Below, in pieces: positions 5,567 through 8,278 of a DNA stretch of 8,278 nucleotides. Positions within the stretch are counted from its first letter, which is position 1; each line of letters begins with the position of its first letter. A program made the position numbers and the translations under genes. The notes under the pieces are model-generated. The model had not been told where the DNA came from, made no database searches, and saw only the letters and a program-made list of their open reading frames with translations. Source of the DNA: an uncultured Synergistia bacterium (GTDB lineage: Bacteria; Eremiobacterota; SpSt-956; JAKJGF01); the NCBI GenBank assembly GCA_937888925.1, contig CALARM010000891.1, forward strand, positions 1 through 8,278. Reading direction: 5' to 3'.

Positions 5567-7611
5567 CATTTATCTTTCCTGAAACTATGTAAATCAAAAT
5601 TGACAAACTTATCTGAAGGCCCTGCTAATTTCATAGTAAAACCTTTATTTGCTTCCAGATTTATTTTATCAGTAAAAGAATATTCCTGATAGGTAACAGT
5701 AATGTTGTATTCCCCGGTTTCCAGAGATTTCAAGACTGTTTTTCCTGCCAATAAGGAGATAGAATCCAGTGTTTTACCATTAATTTCAATATTTATATGC
5801 TCATCTGTATTATTAACAAATTCCAGGTAAGGCCCTTTATCTGATGGAACATAAACCGTATTGCCAAAACTATCGGCAGCCCTGTCAATATTCTTTTTCC
5901 ATGTTGATTTTTTATTGCCCTTAATCATTTTAGAAAGAAGTTTGCCGGCAATATTCAATTCTTCCCTGGATTTAATCCAGTTACCCTGTTGATAATAACA
6001 TCTGGCAAGATAATAGTGTCCTTCCATATATGCAGGAGAAGATTCTATAGCCCTTTTAAATGCTTCTATAGCTTTCGGCAGTTCATCCTCTGACAGAGGA
6101 GAATTTTCAAATTTATGTTTCATTACATCCAGTTCATAAATACTATAATAACAATGACCCATCATATAATAGCCCTTCGGATCTTTATTATATCTCATGG
6201 TGTAATCATCAAATTTCATAATAGCTTCTTTATATTTTGTCATAGGGTCGGTATAACTGCCTTTACCCTGTGAATTAACATACTCTGATTTACTGTCACA
6301 GGCTTTACTATAAATTAAAAGGCCGTCATTAAATAAGGTTTGAGAAACAGTAGCGTTATATATCCAGTAAATCCCATAGATAATAGCAAGAACCAGAATT
6401 ATGAGAATACAGGTAATTATATTCTTTACCACGTTTGCACTCTTCTCTGCCTGTTCTATAAGTTCATCTTTTTCTGCGGCAGATTTTCCCGTCACAGGCG
6501 GTTCAGAAACAAAGGACGGGAATTGTTTTGTCCTGGCAGGCTGGATAATCTCGGTTTTCACTGAACTTTTATCAGGAGAATTATCCCCGGGAATCTGATG
6601 GTCAGAATCTACATCCGTGGTAACATCAGGCAGTTCTATAACAGAAGGTTTTGGAATTTCAATAAGAGCTGTTGCTCTGGAACGAAAATTAATTTCATGA
6701 TTATTCTTTTCTACTTTTAATATTTTCAGTAACTCCTCTTTCATTTCCTGTGCAGAACCATATCTTTCTTCCCGGTTTAATGATAAGGATTTTTCTATTA
6801 TAGGAGCAAAGTCTCCATTAATATCAGGTTCATAACTCTTAAGGGGCGTGAATTTCCCTTCTGAAAAATTTTCAGATTTTCCTGTCAGAAGATAATATAC
6901 AGTAGCGCCCAGTGCAAAGATATCGCTTCTGAAACCGAATTCACCTTTTTTTTCTTCAGGAGCGCTGTAATCGCCTGCAGGCAAAATACCTTTAACTTTG
7001 GCTTCAGGGTCAGCACTTGAAAGATAAAAATCAAGAAAAACAACCCTCTGATCATTATCTTTAATCATTATATTATCCGGATTAATATCACGATAAATAA
7101 TAGGAGGATCCTGACGATGGGCATAATCAAGCATATCCAGTATCTGCATGGTCCAGGATTTAACATCTTCCCCGGCAAGGCCGGGATTTCCTCTGTCTTC
7201 AAGAATAGACTTAAGGCTTTTACCTTCAAAATAATCCATAACAAGATAATGTCTTCCTTTTTCCACAAAATAATTTGTAATCACAGGGATACAGGGATGA
7301 CGGGAATTACAGAACAGGTTTATTTCTTCTCTTATTTTCTTTATATAATTTTTAAATTCATTTATTTCTCCGTAATTGAGAAACAGTTCTTTTACGACAC
7401 ACAGGGTTTTAAATCTCGTATCTTCAGCTTTATAAACTATGCCTCCGTCAGATTCTCTGAGTAAGGAGTCAATTTTATACCTTTTATCGAGTAAAATACC
7501 GGTGGCAAGAATCTGCAAAGGGGCAATATCTGAGAGTTCACTTCCGCACCTGATACAGAAATGATAATCTTCTATTTTTTCATTACCGCAATTCAAACAA
7601 CAGGGAAGCAT
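5566..7611 (-). CDS. Zinc ribbon-kinase-TM-TPR membrane protein (copy A)
   Basis: The protein has 681 residues from the ATG at 7611, which has AGGAAAGGGG upstream and places the ribbon at the N-terminus; an in-frame TTG at 7638 is less likely. Parts: C4 ribbon (C5, C8, C19, C22); kinase fold (about 44-298); a Pro/Ser-rich linker (about 310-390); a transmembrane helix (about 397-418); TPR-like helices (GHCYYSIYE, then GHYYLARCYYQQGN); and a C-terminal beta-rich domain ending in KFVNFDL plus a short basic tail. Catalytic residues are partly kept: K74, an alphaC Glu (E95 or E96), YRD (D175) and N180 are present. The catalytic-loop Lys is Asn (N177), DFG is DFY (194-196) and the glycine loop is reduced to ESDGGIVY. 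Weak activity or a pseudokinase are both possible. It starts 20 bp after the upstream FGE-like gene, so translation is probably coupled. The domain order matches the paralogue at 1840-3819, but the linkers are unrelated in composition. Confidence 0.87.
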   Translation of the reverse strand: MLPCCLNCGNEKIEDYHFCIRCGSELSDIAPLQILATGILLDKRYKIDSLLRESDGGIVYKAEDTRFKTLCVVKELFLNYGEINEFKNYIKKIREEINLFCNSRHPCIPVITNYFVEKGRHYLVMDYFEGKSLKSILEDRGNPGLAGEDVKSWTMQILDMLDYAHRQDPPIIYRDINPDNIMIKDNDQRVVFLDFYLSSADPEAKVKGILPAGDYSAPEEKKGEFGFRSDIFALGATVYYLLTGKSENFSEGKFTPLKSYEPDINGDFAPIIEKSLSLNREERYGSAQEMKEELLKILKVEKNNHEINFRSRATALIEIPKPSVIELPDVTTDVDSDHQIPGDNSPDKSSVKTEIIQPARTKQFPSFVSEPPVTGKSAAEKDELIEQAEKSANVVKNIITCILIILVLAIIYGIYWIYNATVSQTLFNDGLLIYSKACDSKSEYVNSQGKGSYTDPMTKYKEAIMKFDDYTMRYNKDPKGYYMMGHCYYSIYELDVMKHKFENSPLSEDELPKAIEAFKRAIESSPAYMEGHYYLARCYYQQGNWIKSREELNIAGKLLSKMIKGNKKSTWKKNIDRAADSFGNTVYVPSDKGPYLEFVNNTDEHINIEINGKTLDSISLLAGKTVLKSLETGEYNITVTYQEYSFTDKINLEANKGFTMKLAGPSDKFVNFDLHSFRKDK

Positions 7612-7620
7612 AAAATACAG

Positions 7621-7630
7621 CCCCTTTCCT
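7621..7630 (-). promoter_or_regulatory. Ribosome binding site deciding the start at 7611
   Basis: The minus strand reads AGGAAAGGGG, ending 9 nt before the ATG at 7611 and just after the upstream gene's TAA (7632-7634). It supports the ATG over the in-frame TTG at 7638, which overlaps that stop codon and has no such signal. Confidence 0.55.
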
Positions 7631-7631
7631 T

Positions 7632-8278
7632 TTAACAATCAAGAGCACAGCGAAATCCTCTTGAAGGATTACGATATTCGGGAACATCAAAACCTCTGTA
7701 ACTGCATGTAGCAAACTGGCTCTTACCGCCTCTGACTACTTTTGTCTTACCTTTTTCATAGGGACCTTTATAGGGGTAGGGAAAATACCAGTCAGAGGTC
7801 CATTCATAGATAGAACCAACCATATCCATAAGACCATAATGGCTCACCCTGTCAGGAAAGCTTCCTACAGAGGGAAGAGTATTAGGATCTATGGAATAAC
7901 TGCTCCACTCATTGCCCCAGGGATATTTTCTTCCATCTGTTCCTCTTGCAGATTTTTCCCATTCAGCTTCAAAAGGGAGACGTTTCCCGACCCATGAGGC
8001 ATACTGTTCTGCTTCATAATAGCTTACATTCACTACAGGGCAGTTTTCCGTGCCGGGTTTAAAGTTTCTTCTCCAGTGTCCGATCTTAGCACCTGTTTCT
8101 TTTACGAATCTGTCAAACTGGGCATTGGTAACAGGAAATTTATCTATTAAAAAACTTTTTACCAGAACTTTATGTTTCGGATATTCATTCGGATCTGCCT
8201 GGTCAGAACCCATCCAGAATTCCCCTGCAGGAACAAATACCATGTCAGGATAATCATCTGCAAGCAGTTTTGCAGGCA
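7632..8278 (-). CDS. FGE-like (SUMF1) C-terminal part, probably of a kinase fusion (copy A, 5' truncated)
   Basis: The frame is open to the window's right edge: 214 residues are visible and the true start is outside. The in-frame ATG at 8243 is not a start, because similarity to copy B continues upstream of it (LLADDYPDM here, LIADDYPDM there). The visible part is the whole FGE-like domain: MVFVPAGEFWMGSD, RLPFEAEWEKSARG, GRKYPWGNEW, YGLMDMVG, EWTSDWYFPYPY, RGGKSQFATCSYRG and GFRCALDC at the C-terminus. By eye it is well over half identical to copy B. The stretch where true FGE has its catalytic cysteine pair reads KSQFAT, so a non-catalytic C-type-lectin-like role is more likely than formylglycine formation. 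By analogy with copy B, a zinc ribbon and kinase domain should lie just outside the window; this is inference. It is first in the visible operon and 20 bp upstream of the membrane kinase-TPR gene. Confidence 0.85.
   Translation of the reverse strand, partial: PAKLLADDYPDMVFVPAGEFWMGSDQADPNEYPKHKVLVKSFLIDKFPVTNAQFDRFVKETGAKIGHWRRNFKPGTENCPVVNVSYYEAEQYASWVGKRLPFEAEWEKSARGTDGRKYPWGNEWSSYSIDPNTLPSVGSFPDRVSHYGLMDMVGSIYEWTSDWYFPYPYKGPYEKGKTKVVRGGKSQFATCSYRGFDVPEYRNPSRGFRCALDC

Noticed and set aside
7632..8243. ATG at 8243 as the start of a stand-alone FGE-like protein
   Set aside because: The frame stays open to the window edge, and similarity to copy B continues upstream of this Met, so it is internal.

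Overview
This is an AT-rich bacterial window. It is dominated by eukaryote-like Ser/Thr kinase genes whose proteins each begin with a short C4 zinc ribbon. A kinase fused to a SUMF1/formylglycine-generating-enzyme-like (FGE-like) domain, next to a membrane-anchored kinase-TPR protein, suggests a bacterium with an expanded Hanks-type signalling repertoire, perhaps a deep-branching or candidate-phylum lineage. No ribosomal RNA or other marker gene is present, so the lineage is a guess.

Layout from left to right. (1) Positions 2-163, plus strand: the tail of a gene that enters from outside the window and reads like the C-terminus of shikimate kinase. (2) Positions 93-1049, minus strand: a divergent QueG-family protein (double 4Fe-4S, predicted cobalamin protein) whose 3' end overlaps the plus-strand tail by 71 bp. 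(3) Positions 1050-1242: a divergent intergenic region with a good sigma70-type promoter for the next gene and palindromic short repeats in its leader. (4) Positions 1243-1833, plus strand: a small zinc-ribbon, helical, acidic-tailed protein of unknown function. (5) Positions 1840-8278, minus strand: four co-oriented genes that form two tandem copies of one two-gene cassette. In transcription order they are: FGE-like protein copy A (truncated by the window edge, 8278 to 7632), zinc ribbon-kinase-TM-TPR protein copy A (7611 to 5566), zinc ribbon-kinase-FGE-like protein copy B (5440 to 3896), and zinc ribbon-kinase-TM-TPR protein copy B (3819 to 1840).

The kinase cassette is the main item of interest. 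The FGE-fused kinase of copy B keeps the catalytic Lys, HRD-type Asp and DFG. The membrane-anchored partners are degraded to different degrees: copy A keeps YRD and the Asn but has DFY, while copy B has lost the HRD Asp, the catalytic-loop Asn, the DFG Gly, the glycine loop and the alphaC Glu, and so should be a pseudokinase. The FGE-like domains appear to lack the two catalytic cysteines of true formylglycine-generating enzymes, so they more likely bind a ligand or protein. A reasonable model, which is inference, is a two-protein signalling unit: a soluble active kinase with a C-type-lectin-fold tail, paired with a transmembrane (pseudo)kinase carrying an extracytoplasmic TPR and beta-rich sensor, duplicated and then specialised. 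The convergent zinc-ribbon protein may be an accessory or substrate. No mobile element, CRISPR array, tRNA or rRNA was seen, and no gene-free stretch exceeds 300 bases.
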